24,315 nt of DNA from Parafannyhessea sp902761955 (GTDB lineage Bacteria > Actinomycetota > Coriobacteriia > Coriobacteriales > Atopobiaceae), in NCBI GenBank assembly GCA_902761955.1, contig CACWMM010000025.1, positions 1 to 24,315 on the forward strand, written 5' to 3'. The notes below the pieces were generated by a model. That model saw nothing but the letters and a program-made list of their open reading frames with translations. It made no database searches and had not been told where the DNA came from. This document shows positions 13,620 to 22,541 of this stretch, piece by piece (position 1 is the first letter of the stretch; each line of letters starts with the position of its first letter). The position numbers were made by a program, and so were the translations under genes.

Positions 13620-14606
13620 CTAGCTGCGCCAGAAGTCTTTCTTGAGATCCTCGCGGTTCGGCTGTCCGCACTTCTTCATGATGTTGTGAAGGTGCGTCTT
13701 GATGGTTCCCTCCGCAAGTATCAGCTCAGACGCGATCTCGCGATTGGACTTGCCCTCGACGACGAGGGCAAGTATTTCTCGCTCGCGCTTTGAGAGGCTG
13801 TGCAGCTGTGCGTACGCGGGAAGCCTGTCCTCGATGTGCTCTGTAAGCGAGCTGTTGTGCCTCGCGGCATCGATCTGGACCTCGGGAGGCTCGTTGAAGC
13901 GCAGTGCAAGGTCCCGCACGGTCTGGTAGATGGTGACCGCCGCGACGAAGATCATCATCAGGTTCTCGGATATGTTGCGACTCGAGAGGAAGACGCCGGT
14001 AAGCGGGCTGTTTGCGGCGGGGATGGGCGCAAGCAGGATAACGTAGGTGTCCTCGCAGACGATAGAGATGGTAAAGACGAGAAGTACCAGGAATATGGGC
14101 CGTCTCTTTACCATGCGATGCTGGAACACCTCGTCCTTGTTCGAGCGATAGAGCCAGAAGGCATATCCAAGGCAGCTGAGTATGGAGACCTGCCGCATGG
14201 TGTAGAAGAGCCACTGGCGAAGCGGGCCATAGGGGAGTAGAAGCAGAATCAGCGCCTGGGCCACGCAGAGCACGACCGTCGGCAGGACTATTCGACGCGG
14301 TTTGCGTACGTCGATGATGTCGAACACGATTTGCCAGAAGCAGGCGAGGATGACGGCTCCGATCAGTATCCTGAACGCGGGCTCGTCGACCGCATAGTAG
14401 TTCGCCGCCGTAACCGTTCCGACGTTCTGAAGAAGCCACTCGCCCCCAAAGATCTGGGTCAGCTCGACGAAGTAGGCAATGAAGAAGAGTGCCTGCGGAA
14501 TGTACTTGAGCCGTCTTGAGACTATATATGCCGCAATCGAAATCGAGGCTGTGCTGAGACAGGCGCACAGGACAACGATGGTGTACGTAAAGATGAGAGA
14601 GCTCAA
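13620..14606 (-). CDS. Membrane-anchored LuxR-type transcriptional regulator
   Basis: This 328-aa protein has about seven predicted membrane segments (near residues 5-28, 38-56, 77-98, 107-125, 133-152, 170-193 and 212-228) and a C-terminal LuxR HTH (270-325: LSKREREILALVVEGKSNRE, then EGTIKTHLHNIMKK). There is no kinase or receiver domain, so it probably senses a signal in the membrane and binds DNA directly, an architecture common in Coriobacteriia. I place the start at a TTG (14606) because GGAGG lies 7 bases ahead and the protein then begins at the first membrane helix. An ATG at 14669 lacks a ribosome site. It converges on carbamate kinase and diverges from the next gene; its target is unknown. 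Confidence 0.85.
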   Translation of the reverse strand: MSSLIFTYTIVVLCACLSTASISIAAYIVSRRLKYIPQALFFIAYFVELTQIFGGEWLLQNVGTVTAANYYAVDEPAFRILIGAVILACFWQIVFDIIDVRKPRRIVLPTVVLCVAQALILLLLPYGPLRQWLFYTMRQVSILSCLGYAFWLYRSNKDEVFQHRMVKRRPIFLVLLVFTISIVCEDTYVILLAPIPAANSPLTGVFLSSRNISENLMMIFVAAVTIYQTVRDLALRFNEPPEVQIDAARHNSSLTEHIEDRLPAYAQLHSLSKREREILALVVEGKSNREIASELILAEGTIKTHLHNIMKKCGQPNREDLKKDFWRS

Positions 14607-14898
14607 ATCCACACCTCCGCAGCAACACAAGCCAACAGCAAAACTGCCTGACTGATGAATGCTAGTCATTCTGGCATATGTTGTAGGGCTTTTCGAAAGT
14701 CTGGCGCATATGTGGTGCTAATCACATCCGAATGCCACGGCTGCCGCTCCGCACGTCGGAAGGCGTCTGCCAGAAACCCGCTCTCTTTCGATAGTCTTTG
14801 ACACGCCCAAAAAGACTACATGCGAGCGTCGGGGCCAAATGTTGTCCGACGGACTGTGGGTACACTGGATGAACGAGCATTCGATCAAGGAGGTAAGT

Positions 14899-15558
14899 GT
14901 GCCGGACGCAGATCTCAATGATGGTGAGTTCATGCTTGGAAAGCCCGCAATCGTCTGCAGGTGGAGACTCTCGAACAAGACACTTCCCCTGGAAAACAGG
15001 CACCTAAGGGCTCTTGGGGCGAGGCATACGAGCACGAGGAGGGTGCAGAAGGAGCTTGTTGCCTGGGCAAAGCAACATATTGAGTGGACGCTGGGAGACG
15101 GGGCGGCTGCCAACCCCGATGGCGTGCTCATGATGATCGTGGACACGGAGGGTCGAGCTGCGATGTCGGTCGGTCCCTATGAGGAGCTGGAGGACACGCG
15201 CCTGGCTGCGCTCTGCGCCCGAGCCGACCTCGCACGCCGCGAGGCGGAGGAAGTGGGCGTTGCGCCCGAGGCGCTGTGGCTTGCGAGCGAGGGAACCCTC
15301 ATTCGCGAAGGCGCGCCTGGCATGGTGCCCGCCGGTGCCGTCTCTCTGGTCACCGACCTAGCAAAGACGATGGGTATTCACATCAAATACGTGGACGATC
15401 TGCTGGAGAAGGTCCAGGGTCGTCGCATCGACTTCGACGAGGCATTCCTCGTGTCGGACGAGCATGGCGTTGTCCCGGCGAGCGACTATCCGGGCCCCGA
15501 GGGCCGGCGTTTCTCCGAGGGCTATGAAAGGCTGCTCGAACGCGCAAAAAAGAAATGA
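14899..15558 (+). CDS. Class IV aminotransferase-like protein, probably degenerate
   Basis: This 219-aa protein resembles the C-terminal part of fold-type IV PLP enzymes such as IlvE. EAEEVGVAPEALWLASEGTLIREG matches the region after the catalytic lysine, and TDLAKTMGIHIK followed by DEAFLVSDEHGVVPAS matches the later ADEVF...ITPV region. Counting back without gaps from the first block, the PLP lysine position falls on an arginine (R101). The loop carrying the usual LPGITR is shortened, and the whole is shorter than the usual ~300 aa. It may have lost transaminase activity. I choose the GTG at 14899 because AAGGAGG lies 5 bases ahead; an ATG at 14839 extends the frame by 20 residues but has only a weak site. 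The family call is by eye. Confidence 0.5.
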   Translation: MPDADLNDGEFMLGKPAIVCRWRLSNKTLPLENRHLRALGARHTSTRRVQKELVAWAKQHIEWTLGDGAAANPDGVLMMIVDTEGRAAMSVGPYEELEDTRLAALCARADLARREAEEVGVAPEALWLASEGTLIREGAPGMVPAGAVSLVTDLAKTMGIHIKYVDDLLEKVQGRRIDFDEAFLVSDEHGVVPASDYPGPEGRRFSEGYERLLERAKKK

Positions 15559-15594
15559 GGCCCATGCTGGCGATGAGCTGAGAAAACGTAATCC

Positions 15595-15632
15595 CTACTA
15601 AAAATGGGGGAATTCCACTTGCCATTTTGTAG
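15595..15632. repeat. Inverted repeat upstream of the pyruvate oxidoreductase gene
   Basis: Arms near ctactaaaaatgg (15595-15607) and ccattttgtag (15622-15632) pair with a two-base bulge. It lies just upstream of a probable -10 and could be an operator, or the terminator hairpin of the preceding gene. Confidence 0.35.
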
Positions 15633-15653
15633 GAATATTGCATCCGCTTTGAG

Positions 15654-15662
15654 TGATAATAC
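15654..15662 (+). promoter_or_regulatory. Probable extended -10 promoter of nifJ
   Basis: TGATAATAC (15654-15662) resembles an extended -10 element. It lies about 130 bp before the start codon, and the -35 region (15634-15639) is AT-rich but not consensus. The leader would be long. Confidence 0.4.
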
Positions 15663-15795
15663 AAGTGTATGTGCGTCGGCGTAATTCGGTGCGCATTCAT
15701 GTTGGCAGTAGCGACGAGAGCTTTCCCTCGTGATCCTGTGCCACGTGCCAAATCAACGGGTGCTTGGCAGCGCCCGGTGGATGTAAGGAGAGGAT

Positions 15796-18700
15796 ATGGA
15801 ACGTAAGTTCAAGTCGATGGACGGCAACGAGGCCGCAGGCTGGGTCTCGTATGCATTCACCGAGGTGGCGGGCATTTACCCGATCACTCCCTCGAGCCCC
15901 ATGGCCGACCATGTCGACCAGTGGGCGGCAAAGGGACTGAAGAACATCTTCGGCAACCCCGTCAAGATCATCGAGATGGAGTCTGAGGCCGGTGCTTCCG
16001 GTACCGTCCACGGCTCCCTCGGCGCAGGTGCCCTGACCACCACCTACACCGCTTCTCAGGGCCTGCTCCTGATGATTCCGAACATGTACAAGATCGCCGC
16101 CGAGGGTCTACCTGGCGTCTTCCACGTCTCTGCGCGTACCGTCGCGACGCAGGCGCTGAACATCTTCGGCGATCACTCCGACGTCATGGCTTGCCGTCAG
16201 ACCGGCTTCGCCATGCTGGCAGAGGGCAACGTCCAGGAGGTCATGGACCTCGCTCCCGTCGCCCACCTCGCCGCAATTTCCGGCAAGACCCCGTTCCTGA
16301 ACTTCTTCGACGGCTTCCGTACCTCCCACGAGATCCAGAAGGTCGCCGTCTGGGACTTCGACGACCTCAAGGACATGGTCGACTGGAAGTCTCTGCAGGA
16401 GTTCCGTGACCACGCGCTGAACCCCGAGCACCCGCACGCCCGCGGCTCGCACGAGAACGGCGACGTCTTCTTCCAGCACCGTGAGGCCTGCAACAGCAGG
16501 TACGATGCGCTTCCCGAGATCGTCCAGGGCTACATGGACAAGATCAACGAGAAGCTCGGCACCAGCTACCACCTGTTCGACTACTACGGCGCCGATGACG
16601 CAGACCGCGTCGTCGTCTGCATGGGCTCCTTCTGCGACACGCTCGAGGAGGTCATCGACTACCTCAACGCCCACGGCGAGAAGGTCGGCCTGGTCAAGGT
16701 TCGCCTCTATCGTCCTTGGTCCATCAAGGACTTCGTCGCGGCCCTGCCGAAGAGCGTCAAGAAGATCGCGGTCCTCGACCGCACCAAGGAGCCCGGCTCC
16801 ATTGGCGAGCCCCTCTACCAGGACGTCGTTACCGCCCTCTACGAGGCTGGCATGTCCGACCTCGTCGTGACCGGCGGCCGTTACGGCCTCGGCTCCAAGG
16901 ACGAGCCGCCCGCGGCCGCGTTCTCCGTCTTCGAGGAGCTCAAGAAGGACGAGCCGAAGCGCGAGTTCACCATCGGCATCGTGGACGACCTCACCAACCT
17001 CTCGCTCCCGATGGATCCGGATGCCCCCAACACGGCGGCTCCTGGCACCATCGAGTGCAAGTTCTGGGGTCTTGGCGGCGACGGCACCGTCGGTGCGAAC
17101 AAGAACTCCATCAAGATCATCGGCGACCACACGGACAAGTACGTCCAGGCCTACTTCCAGTACGACTCCAAGAAGACCGGTGGCGTCACCATCTCGCACC
17201 TGCGCTTTGGCGACAGCCCCATCCGTTCGCCGTACTACGTCACCAAGGCCGACTTCGTCGCCTGCCACAACCCCAGCTACATCGTCAAGGGCTTCAAGAT
17301 GGTTCGCGACGTCAAGCCGGGCGGCACCTTCCTGGTCAACTGCCAGTGGGATGACGCCGAGTTCGCAGAGAAGATGCCTGCCGAGGCGAAGCGCTACATC
17401 GCCAAGAACAACATCTCCGTCTACCTGATCGACGCAATCGACCTTGCGGCGAAGGTCGGCATGGGCAAGCGCACCAACACGGTGCTCCAGTCCGCGTTCT
17501 TCGCCCTGGCGAAGGTCCTTCCCGCCGAGGATGCCCTCAAGTACATGAAGGACGCCGCGGAGAAGTCCTACGCCAAGAAGGGCCAGGCCATCGTCGAGGC
17601 CAACTGGAAGGCAATCGACGCCGGCGCGACCGCGTTCCGCAAGTTCGACGTTCCTGCCGACTGGGCAGAGGCCGAGGATGTCAAGCACGAGGTCAAGCTT
17701 GAGGGCCGCGACGCCATCGTCAAGCAGGTCCGCGAGCTTCTCTTCCCGATCGACAAGATGGACGGCGACTCGCTGCCCGTCTCCGCCTTCAAGGACAACC
17801 CCGACGGTCAGTTCGAGCTCGGTGCCTCCGCGTACGAGAAGCGCGGCACTGCGGTCATGGTGCCGCGCTGGGATCCCAGCAAGTGCATCCAGTGCTGCAA
17901 CTGCGCGTTCGTGTGCCCGCACGCGACCATTCGTCCGGTTGCCATGAACGCCGACGAGGCGGCCGCCGCTCCTGAGGCCATGAAGACCACCGACCTCAAG
18001 ATGCCGAAGAACACTGGCTACACCTTCTCCATCGTCGTGTCCCCGCTGGACTGCATGGGCTGCTACAACTGCCTGTATGCCTGCCCGAAGAGCGACTACA
18101 AGAACGGTGGCGCCCTTACCATGGTGCCGCAGGAGGAAGAGGCCGCTCAGGCAGAGGTCTGGGATTACGCCGTCAACAAGGTGAGCGAGAAGAGCGAGCT
18201 CGCCAGCGACAAGAACCCCAAGGGCTCCCAGTTCCACAAGCCCCTGCTCGAGTTCTCCGGCTCCTGCGCCGGCTGCGCCGAGACCTCCTATGCGCGTCTC
18301 GTCACCCAGCTCTTCGGCGACCGCATGTTCATCAGCAACGCGACCGGCTGCTCCTCGATCTGGGGCAACCCGGCTGCAACCTCGCCGTTCACCGTCAACG
18401 CCGAGGGCCATGGCCCCGCTTGGAACAACTCGCTGTTCGAGGACAACGCCGAGCACGGCCTCGGTCTGAAGCTTGGCTATGACGCCGAGCAGGATCGTCT
18501 TGCTACCATGACCGAGCAGCTCATCGAGACCGAGGGCATCCCCGAGAGCCTCAAGGAGTCTGCGACCGCATGGCTCGCCGCGAAGGACAAGACCGCCGAG
18601 TCCAAGGCTGCCGCTGCCGAGTACGTGGCACAGCTCGAGGCTGACGGCTCCGACGCCTCCAAGGCAATCCTCGCCGACAAGTCCTTCCTCTCCAAGAAGT

Positions 18701-19353
18701 CCTTCTGGATCTTCGGCGGCGACGGCTGGGCCTACGATATCGGCTTCGGCGGCCTCGATCACGTGCTCGCCTCTGGCAACAACGTGAACGTCTTCGTCTT
18801 CGACACCGAGGTCTACTCCAACACGGGCGGCCAGGCCTCCAAGGCTTCCAACCTTGGTCAGGTCGCGCAGTTCGCCGCTGCGGGCAAGACCACCAAGAAG
18901 AAGTCGCTTGCCGAGATCGAGATGTCCTATGGCTACGTCTACGTCGCTCAGGTCGCCATGGGCGCCAACCCGATGCAGACCCTGAAGGCCATCGCCGAGG
19001 CCGAGGCCTACGACGGACCGTCCCTGATCATCGGCTACAGCCCCTGCGAGATGCACTCCATCGCCAAGGGCGGCATGATGCACGCACAGGAAGAGATGAA
19101 GAAGGCAGTCGACTGCGGCTACTGGAACCTCTTCCGCTTCAACCCCGCTGCTCCTGCCGGCAAGAAGTTCACCCTCGACTCCAAGGAGCCGAAGGAGGGC
19201 TACCAGGAGTTCCTGATGAACGAGGCTCGCTACAGCCGCCTCACGCGCGAGTTCCCCGAGCGCGCAAAGGAGCTCTTCGCCGAGAACGAGGCTGCGGCAA
19301 TGGCACGCTACGAGCACCTGCTCAAGCTTAAGGCCATGTATGCCGAGGCATAG
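15796..19353 (+). CDS. nifJ: Pyruvate:ferredoxin (flavodoxin) oxidoreductase
   Basis: This 1185-aa single-chain enzyme oxidises pyruvate with CoA to acetyl-CoA and CO2, passing electrons to ferredoxin or flavodoxin; it is central to anaerobic energy metabolism. The order is pyruvate/TPP domain with YPITPSSPM (28-36), CoA-side domain with RYGLGSKDEPP (about 360), two ferredoxin-type 4Fe-4S clusters (C697-x2-C-x2-C-x3-CP and C753-x2-C-x2-C-x3-CP), then the TPP domain. The third, proximal cluster is C824, C827, C852 and C1084. The TPP/Mg site is D1003 to N1009 (DTEVYSN) with TGGQASKAS. All key residues are present and the length is typical. AAGGAGAGG precedes the ATG. It is a single gene with a strong terminator and heavily biased codons, indicating high expression. 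Confidence 0.98.
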   Translation: MERKFKSMDGNEAAGWVSYAFTEVAGIYPITPSSPMADHVDQWAAKGLKNIFGNPVKIIEMESEAGASGTVHGSLGAGALTTTYTASQGLLLMIPNMYKIAAEGLPGVFHVSARTVATQALNIFGDHSDVMACRQTGFAMLAEGNVQEVMDLAPVAHLAAISGKTPFLNFFDGFRTSHEIQKVAVWDFDDLKDMVDWKSLQEFRDHALNPEHPHARGSHENGDVFFQHREACNSRYDALPEIVQGYMDKINEKLGTSYHLFDYYGADDADRVVVCMGSFCDTLEEVIDYLNAHGEKVGLVKVRLYRPWSIKDFVAALPKSVKKIAVLDRTKEPGSIGEPLYQDVVTALYEAGMSDLVVTGGRYGLGSKDEPPAAAFSVFEELKKDEPKREFTIGIVDDLTNLSLPMDPDAPNTAAPGTIECKFWGLGGDGTVGANKNSIKIIGDHTDKYVQAYFQYDSKKTGGVTISHLRFGDSPIRSPYYVTKADFVACHNPSYIVKGFKMVRDVKPGGTFLVNCQWDDAEFAEKMPAEAKRYIAKNNISVYLIDAIDLAAKVGMGKRTNTVLQSAFFALAKVLPAEDALKYMKDAAEKSYAKKGQAIVEANWKAIDAGATAFRKFDVPADWAEAEDVKHEVKLEGRDAIVKQVRELLFPIDKMDGDSLPVSAFKDNPDGQFELGASAYEKRGTAVMVPRWDPSKCIQCCNCAFVCPHATIRPVAMNADEAAAAPEAMKTTDLKMPKNTGYTFSIVVSPLDCMGCYNCLYACPKSDYKNGGALTMVPQEEEAAQAEVWDYAVNKVSEKSELASDKNPKGSQFHKPLLEFSGSCAGCAETSYARLVTQLFGDRMFISNATGCSSIWGNPAATSPFTVNAEGHGPAWNNSLFEDNAEHGLGLKLGYDAEQDRLATMTEQLIETEGIPESLKESATAWLAAKDKTAESKAAAAEYVAQLEADGSDASKAILADKSFLSKKSFWIFGGDGWAYDIGFGGLDHVLASGNNVNVFVFDTEVYSNTGGQASKASNLGQVAQFAAAGKTTKKKSLAEIEMSYGYVYVAQVAMGANPMQTLKAIAEAEAYDGPSLIIGYSPCEMHSIAKGGMMHAQEEMKKAVDCGYWNLFRFNPAAPAGKKFTLDSKEPKEGYQEFLMNEARYSRLTREFPERAKELFAENEAAAMARYEHLLKLKAMYAEA

Positions 19354-19388
19354 GGAGAAGAACATACTCCGCTAGCCGTTAGCTAGGA

Positions 19389-19426
19389 GAACCGGTCGCG
19401 ACACAGTTCGCGGCCGGTTCTTTTTT
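19389..19426 (+). terminator. Terminator of nifJ
   Basis: gaaccggtcgcg and cgcggccggttc pair around an 8-base loop, followed by six Ts. Confidence 0.85.
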
Positions 19427-19638
19427 ATAACGCCACATCCCCTTGTCGCACTGCCCTGCGACGTCTTGTGTACCATTAGCGATAACAATTCGTAGCGTCA
19501 CGTTCGCCATGGTATGTTTTCGCAAACTTGTGGCTCCGCTGCCTGGCGCGTTGGTTTGTAATGCCATGCTCCCTTGCCACCCGGCGAACGTGCGCTGCAT
19601 CGCGAAGGTGTTAACACGTCCTCTGGAGGTGCAGGAAA

Positions 19639-20802
19639 TTGGCAGGCAACAGCTTCTCCCTCAAGGCTCGCGGGTTCTTCCTTCCCTCGGGCTTTCGTGC
19701 CGGTGGCTTTCTCGAGGTGCGTGATGGAGCAATTGTAGGTGTCTCGGATACTCCGTCACCAGATCTCGAGGTGGTCGACTGTGGTGACGCCACCGTGGCA
19801 CCGGGTTTCGTCGACACTCACATACACGGTTACGCAAACCATGACTTCATGGACTGCGACCCAAGTGGCAATCGTAAGATTCTTGATGCTCTTGCGCACA
19901 AGGGAACCACGTCTATCCTTGCAACTACCTTGACCGCATCGACTGACGCTATCGACAAGGCGTGCGCCGGCGTCGCGAAGACCGTGGAGGAGCGCCCTGC
20001 CGGCTCGACCGAGGCTCGCATCCAGGGAATCTTTCTGGAAGGCCCGTTCTTCACGGAAAAGCACAAGGGTGCGCAGAACCCCGCCTACCTTTGCGACCCC
20101 AGTCTCGACAAGCTGAGGCAATGGCAGCAGTCCGCCCACGGGCTCATCAGGAAGAGCGCCCTCGCGCCCGAGCGCAAGGGCTCCGACGCATACGTGCGCG
20201 GCGCCGCAAAGATGGGCGTCGTCACCGCGCTTGGCCACTCCGACGCCACGTGTGAGCAGGGTCGTCACGCCGTGGACGCCGGCGCATCGGTCTTCGTCCA
20301 CACGTACAACGGCATGAGCGGCCTGCACCACCGCATCCCTGGCCTCGTAGGCTGCGCCATGACCACCGACAACACGTACGCGGAGCTCATCTGCGACGGC
20401 CTGCACGTCATGCCCACCGCAGTCGACGCGCTCGTGCGCGCGAAGGGTTGGAACGAAGTGGCGCTGGTTAGCGACTGCCTGCGCTGTGGCGGCATGCCCG
20501 ACGGCGACTACATGCTCGGCGAGCTCCCCATCGTGCTGCGCGACGGCGTCGCGCGCCTGCGTGACGAGAACAACATCGCGGGCTCCATCCTCACCATGGG
20601 CGGCGCGGTGCGTAACATCGTCGACTGGGGCGTCGAGTCACTGGAGCACGCTGTCGCCATGGCAACCATCGTGCCTGCGCGCTCCGCGGGAATCGCTGAT
20701 CGCTGCGGTCAGATTCTGCCCGGTCGTGACGCGGACCTGGTGGTGCTTGGTGCAGACCTCTCCGTTCGCGCGACCTACGTCGGTGGCGTGCTCGTCAAGT
20801 AA
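19639..20802 (+). CDS. nagA: N-acetylglucosamine-6-phosphate deacetylase
   Basis: This 387-aa amidohydrolase removes acetate from GlcNAc-6-phosphate in amino-sugar use and cell-wall recycling. Metal and catalytic motifs are PGFVDTHIHG (55-64), LEGPF with E134 (133-137), GHSDAT with H200, HTYNGM with H221, and catalytic D279 in VSDCLRCGGMPDG (277-289). The usual HLFNAM and TDA(M/T)xxxG motifs are altered here (HTYNGM, SDCLRCG), although key residues remain, so it is a divergent NagA. The TTG start has GGAGG 9 bases ahead (19625-19629). No nagB or sugar transporter is next to it, and the following terminator shows a single-gene unit. Its codon bias is weaker in the first 100 codons than in the rest. 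Confidence 0.9.
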   Translation: MAGNSFSLKARGFFLPSGFRAGGFLEVRDGAIVGVSDTPSPDLEVVDCGDATVAPGFVDTHIHGYANHDFMDCDPSGNRKILDALAHKGTTSILATTLTASTDAIDKACAGVAKTVEERPAGSTEARIQGIFLEGPFFTEKHKGAQNPAYLCDPSLDKLRQWQQSAHGLIRKSALAPERKGSDAYVRGAAKMGVVTALGHSDATCEQGRHAVDAGASVFVHTYNGMSGLHHRIPGLVGCAMTTDNTYAELICDGLHVMPTAVDALVRAKGWNEVALVSDCLRCGGMPDGDYMLGELPIVLRDGVARLRDENNIAGSILTMGGAVRNIVDWGVESLEHAVAMATIVPARSAGIADRCGQILPGRDADLVVLGADLSVRATYVGGVLVK

Positions 20803-21329
20803 GGTAGAAGTGCTGCTCGGCGAGAAGATCGGCCCCCCATTCCCGAGATCATGACAAGGACCATTGCAAGCCTGGTTCCCAACAACGCGTTGGGGGCCAG
20901 GTTTTTTGATGGTTGCGACGTCGGCGCGGCGAAGGCGGTGCGTTCTTCTCCCCCGCGAGGTTGACCCCCTCTCCGAGGGGTGGGCTTTGGCGCGACCCAT
21001 TGGGTTCGTGATGGAGCTACAACCGAGCTGAACCGTGGTCGGCGGATTGGAGCGTGTCCGAGCGAACGGTAGGAAAACCGGCACGAACGGCTAACACTCC
21101 GTAAACCGCGTCGTAACGAAATGTATAAGAAAGTAAAACAGAAAGCTCGCTACAATGCCATGTACCAGCGGAATTAATGAGGTTAGTGCTTGGTTTAGTG
21201 CAGTTCATCCACATTGGAACTCGGATAAACTGGCCCCAGCCGCTGACGCGTTGCACCATGGTCGCGAAAGCAAGCCAGCCGGGGTTGGCCCGGCGGCTAC
21301 GTGCAAGGTTCGAGAAAAGGAGCACCGCA
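20803..21329. other. Intergenic region between nagA and the agmatine operon
   Basis: Apart from the terminator at 20871-20907 no gene is supported. A short hairpin (cccctc/gagggg, 20966-20980) lies in the first half. TACAAT (21151-21156) is a possible -10 for the agmatine operon, with no clear -35, giving a leader of about 170 bases. An open frame extending ptcA back to 21177 lacks protein-like sequence. Confidence 0.5.
20871..20907 (+). terminator. Terminator of nagA
   Basis: cctggttcccaac and gttgggggccagg pair around aacgc, followed by six Ts. Confidence 0.8.
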
Positions 21330-22409
21330 ATGGCAATGCCCAAGGACTTTATCGATACCAACGACTTCACCAAGGAGCAGATTCTTGCGATCGAGGACCT
21401 CGGCCTCGCGATGAAGAAGGCCATCAAGGTCGACGGCTACTATCCCCACCTCCTGCGCAACAAGTCCCTTGGCATGATCTTCCAGCAGGTTTCCACCCGC
21501 ACCCGCGTATCGTTCGAGACCGCGATGACCGACCTCGGCGGCCACGGCGAGTTCTTTGGCCCCGGCACCATCCAGCTTGGCGGCCATGAGTCGCTGGGCG
21601 ACACCGCCCGCGTCATGGGCTCGCTGCTCGACATCATGATGGCCCGCGTCAACCGCCACGCCGACGTGGAGGGCCTGGCCAAGGGCTCCGCGGCCCCGGT
21701 CATCAACGGCATGAGCGAGTACAACCATCCCACGCAGGAGATGGGCGACCTCATGACGATGCTCGAGAACCTGCCCGAGGGCAAGCGCATCGAGGACTGC
21801 AAGCTCGCCTTCATTGGCGACGCGACACAGTGCTGCGTGTCGCTCATGTTCATCTGCTCCATCATAGGTATGGACTTTGTGCAGTTTGGGCCCAAGGGCC
21901 ACACCATTCCCGACGGCGCGCTGCACGTTGGCACCCCCGAGGAGCGCAAGGCGTTTGGCGAGCACCTGATGGCCGTTGGCAAGGCAAACTGCCAGAAGTC
22001 TGGCGGCACCATCACGATCTCTGATGACATCGAGTGCATCAAGGGCGCCGACTTTGTGTACACCGACGTGTGGTACGGCCTGTACGACGCCGAGGAGTCC
22101 AGCGCGTCCTACATGGACGTCTTCTACCCCAAGTACCAGGTCACCATGGACATGATGAACTTTGCCGGCCCCAACTCCAAGTTCATGCACTGCCTGCCCG
22201 CGACCCGCGGCGAGGAGGTCGTGGACGAGGTCATGGACGACCCCGAGCGCTCGCTGTGCTGGGTCGAGGCAGAGAACCGCAAGCACTCCATCCGCGCGCT
22301 TCTCGCGACGCTCGGCCCTCGCACGCCGCTTAACGACGAGGATGTTGACTACTCCGCAAAGGCGGAGCTGCACGCCGCTCTCGCGAAGATCGAGGAGCTT
22401 CAGGCCTAG
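21330..22409 (+). CDS. ptcA: Putrescine carbamoyltransferase
   Basis: This 359-aa enzyme phosphorolyses N-carbamoylputrescine to putrescine and carbamoyl phosphate, the second step of the agmatine deiminase pathway. The carbamoyl phosphate site is STRTRVSF (55-62) with HPTQ (133-136); HCLPATRGEEVVDEV (287-301) is the catalytic Cys loop. Long stretches such as LGGHGE, ARVNRH, VINGMSEYNHPTQE, YTDVWYGLYDAE and the C-terminal helix closely follow the enterococcal putrescine enzyme. There is no ornithine-specific DxxxSMG loop. An antiporter and agmatine deiminase follow, which settles putrescine over ornithine. The ATG at 21330 has AAAAGGAG 7 bases ahead; a second ATG two codons later is possible. 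It is the first gene of the operon. Confidence 0.95.
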   Translation: MAMPKDFIDTNDFTKEQILAIEDLGLAMKKAIKVDGYYPHLLRNKSLGMIFQQVSTRTRVSFETAMTDLGGHGEFFGPGTIQLGGHESLGDTARVMGSLLDIMMARVNRHADVEGLAKGSAAPVINGMSEYNHPTQEMGDLMTMLENLPEGKRIEDCKLAFIGDATQCCVSLMFICSIIGMDFVQFGPKGHTIPDGALHVGTPEERKAFGEHLMAVGKANCQKSGGTITISDDIECIKGADFVYTDVWYGLYDAEESSASYMDVFYPKYQVTMDMMNFAGPNSKFMHCLPATRGEEVVDEVMDDPERSLCWVEAENRKHSIRALLATLGPRTPLNDEDVDYSAKAELHAALAKIEELQA

Positions 22410-22450
22410 TACCAGGCGCATCAGGGTTGGGGCGCGCCCATAAGTCGCCC

Positions 22451-22490
22451 CTCTCCCTGGCGCCGGTCTGCGCCGGGGAGAGCGGCTTTT
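22451..22490 (+). terminator. Hairpin between ptcA and the antiporter gene, terminator or attenuator
   Basis: ctctccctggcgc (22451-22463) and gcgccggggagag (22470-22482) form a near-perfect 13-bp stem with a 6-base loop, followed by cggctttt. Within an apparent operon it would reduce read-through or protect the ptcA mRNA end. Confidence 0.6.
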
Positions 22491-22493
22491 CTC

Positions 22494-22520
22494 GCCCAGC
22501 CGGATCTTTTTCCGCTGGGC
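22494..22520 (+). promoter_or_regulatory. Second hairpin just before the antiporter ribosome site
   Basis: gcccag-cgg pairs with ccg-ctgggc around a T-rich loop, ending 3 bases before the AAGGAG that serves the antiporter. With the hairpin at 22451-22482 it makes a double stem-loop spacer that could control downstream expression. Confidence 0.45.
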
Positions 22521-22541
22521 CAGAAGGAGAGAGGGAATTGC

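Noticed and set aside
16108..19365. Very long antisense open frame (over 1000 codons) across nifJ
   Set aside because: Heavy G/C third-position use leaves the opposite strand free of stops; the product is a Val/Leu/Gly/Asp-rich shadow with no domain.
21177..21329. 51-codon N-terminal extension of putrescine carbamoyltransferase
   Set aside because: The family protein begins at the ATG with AAAAGGAG upstream (21330); the extension has no homologous character.
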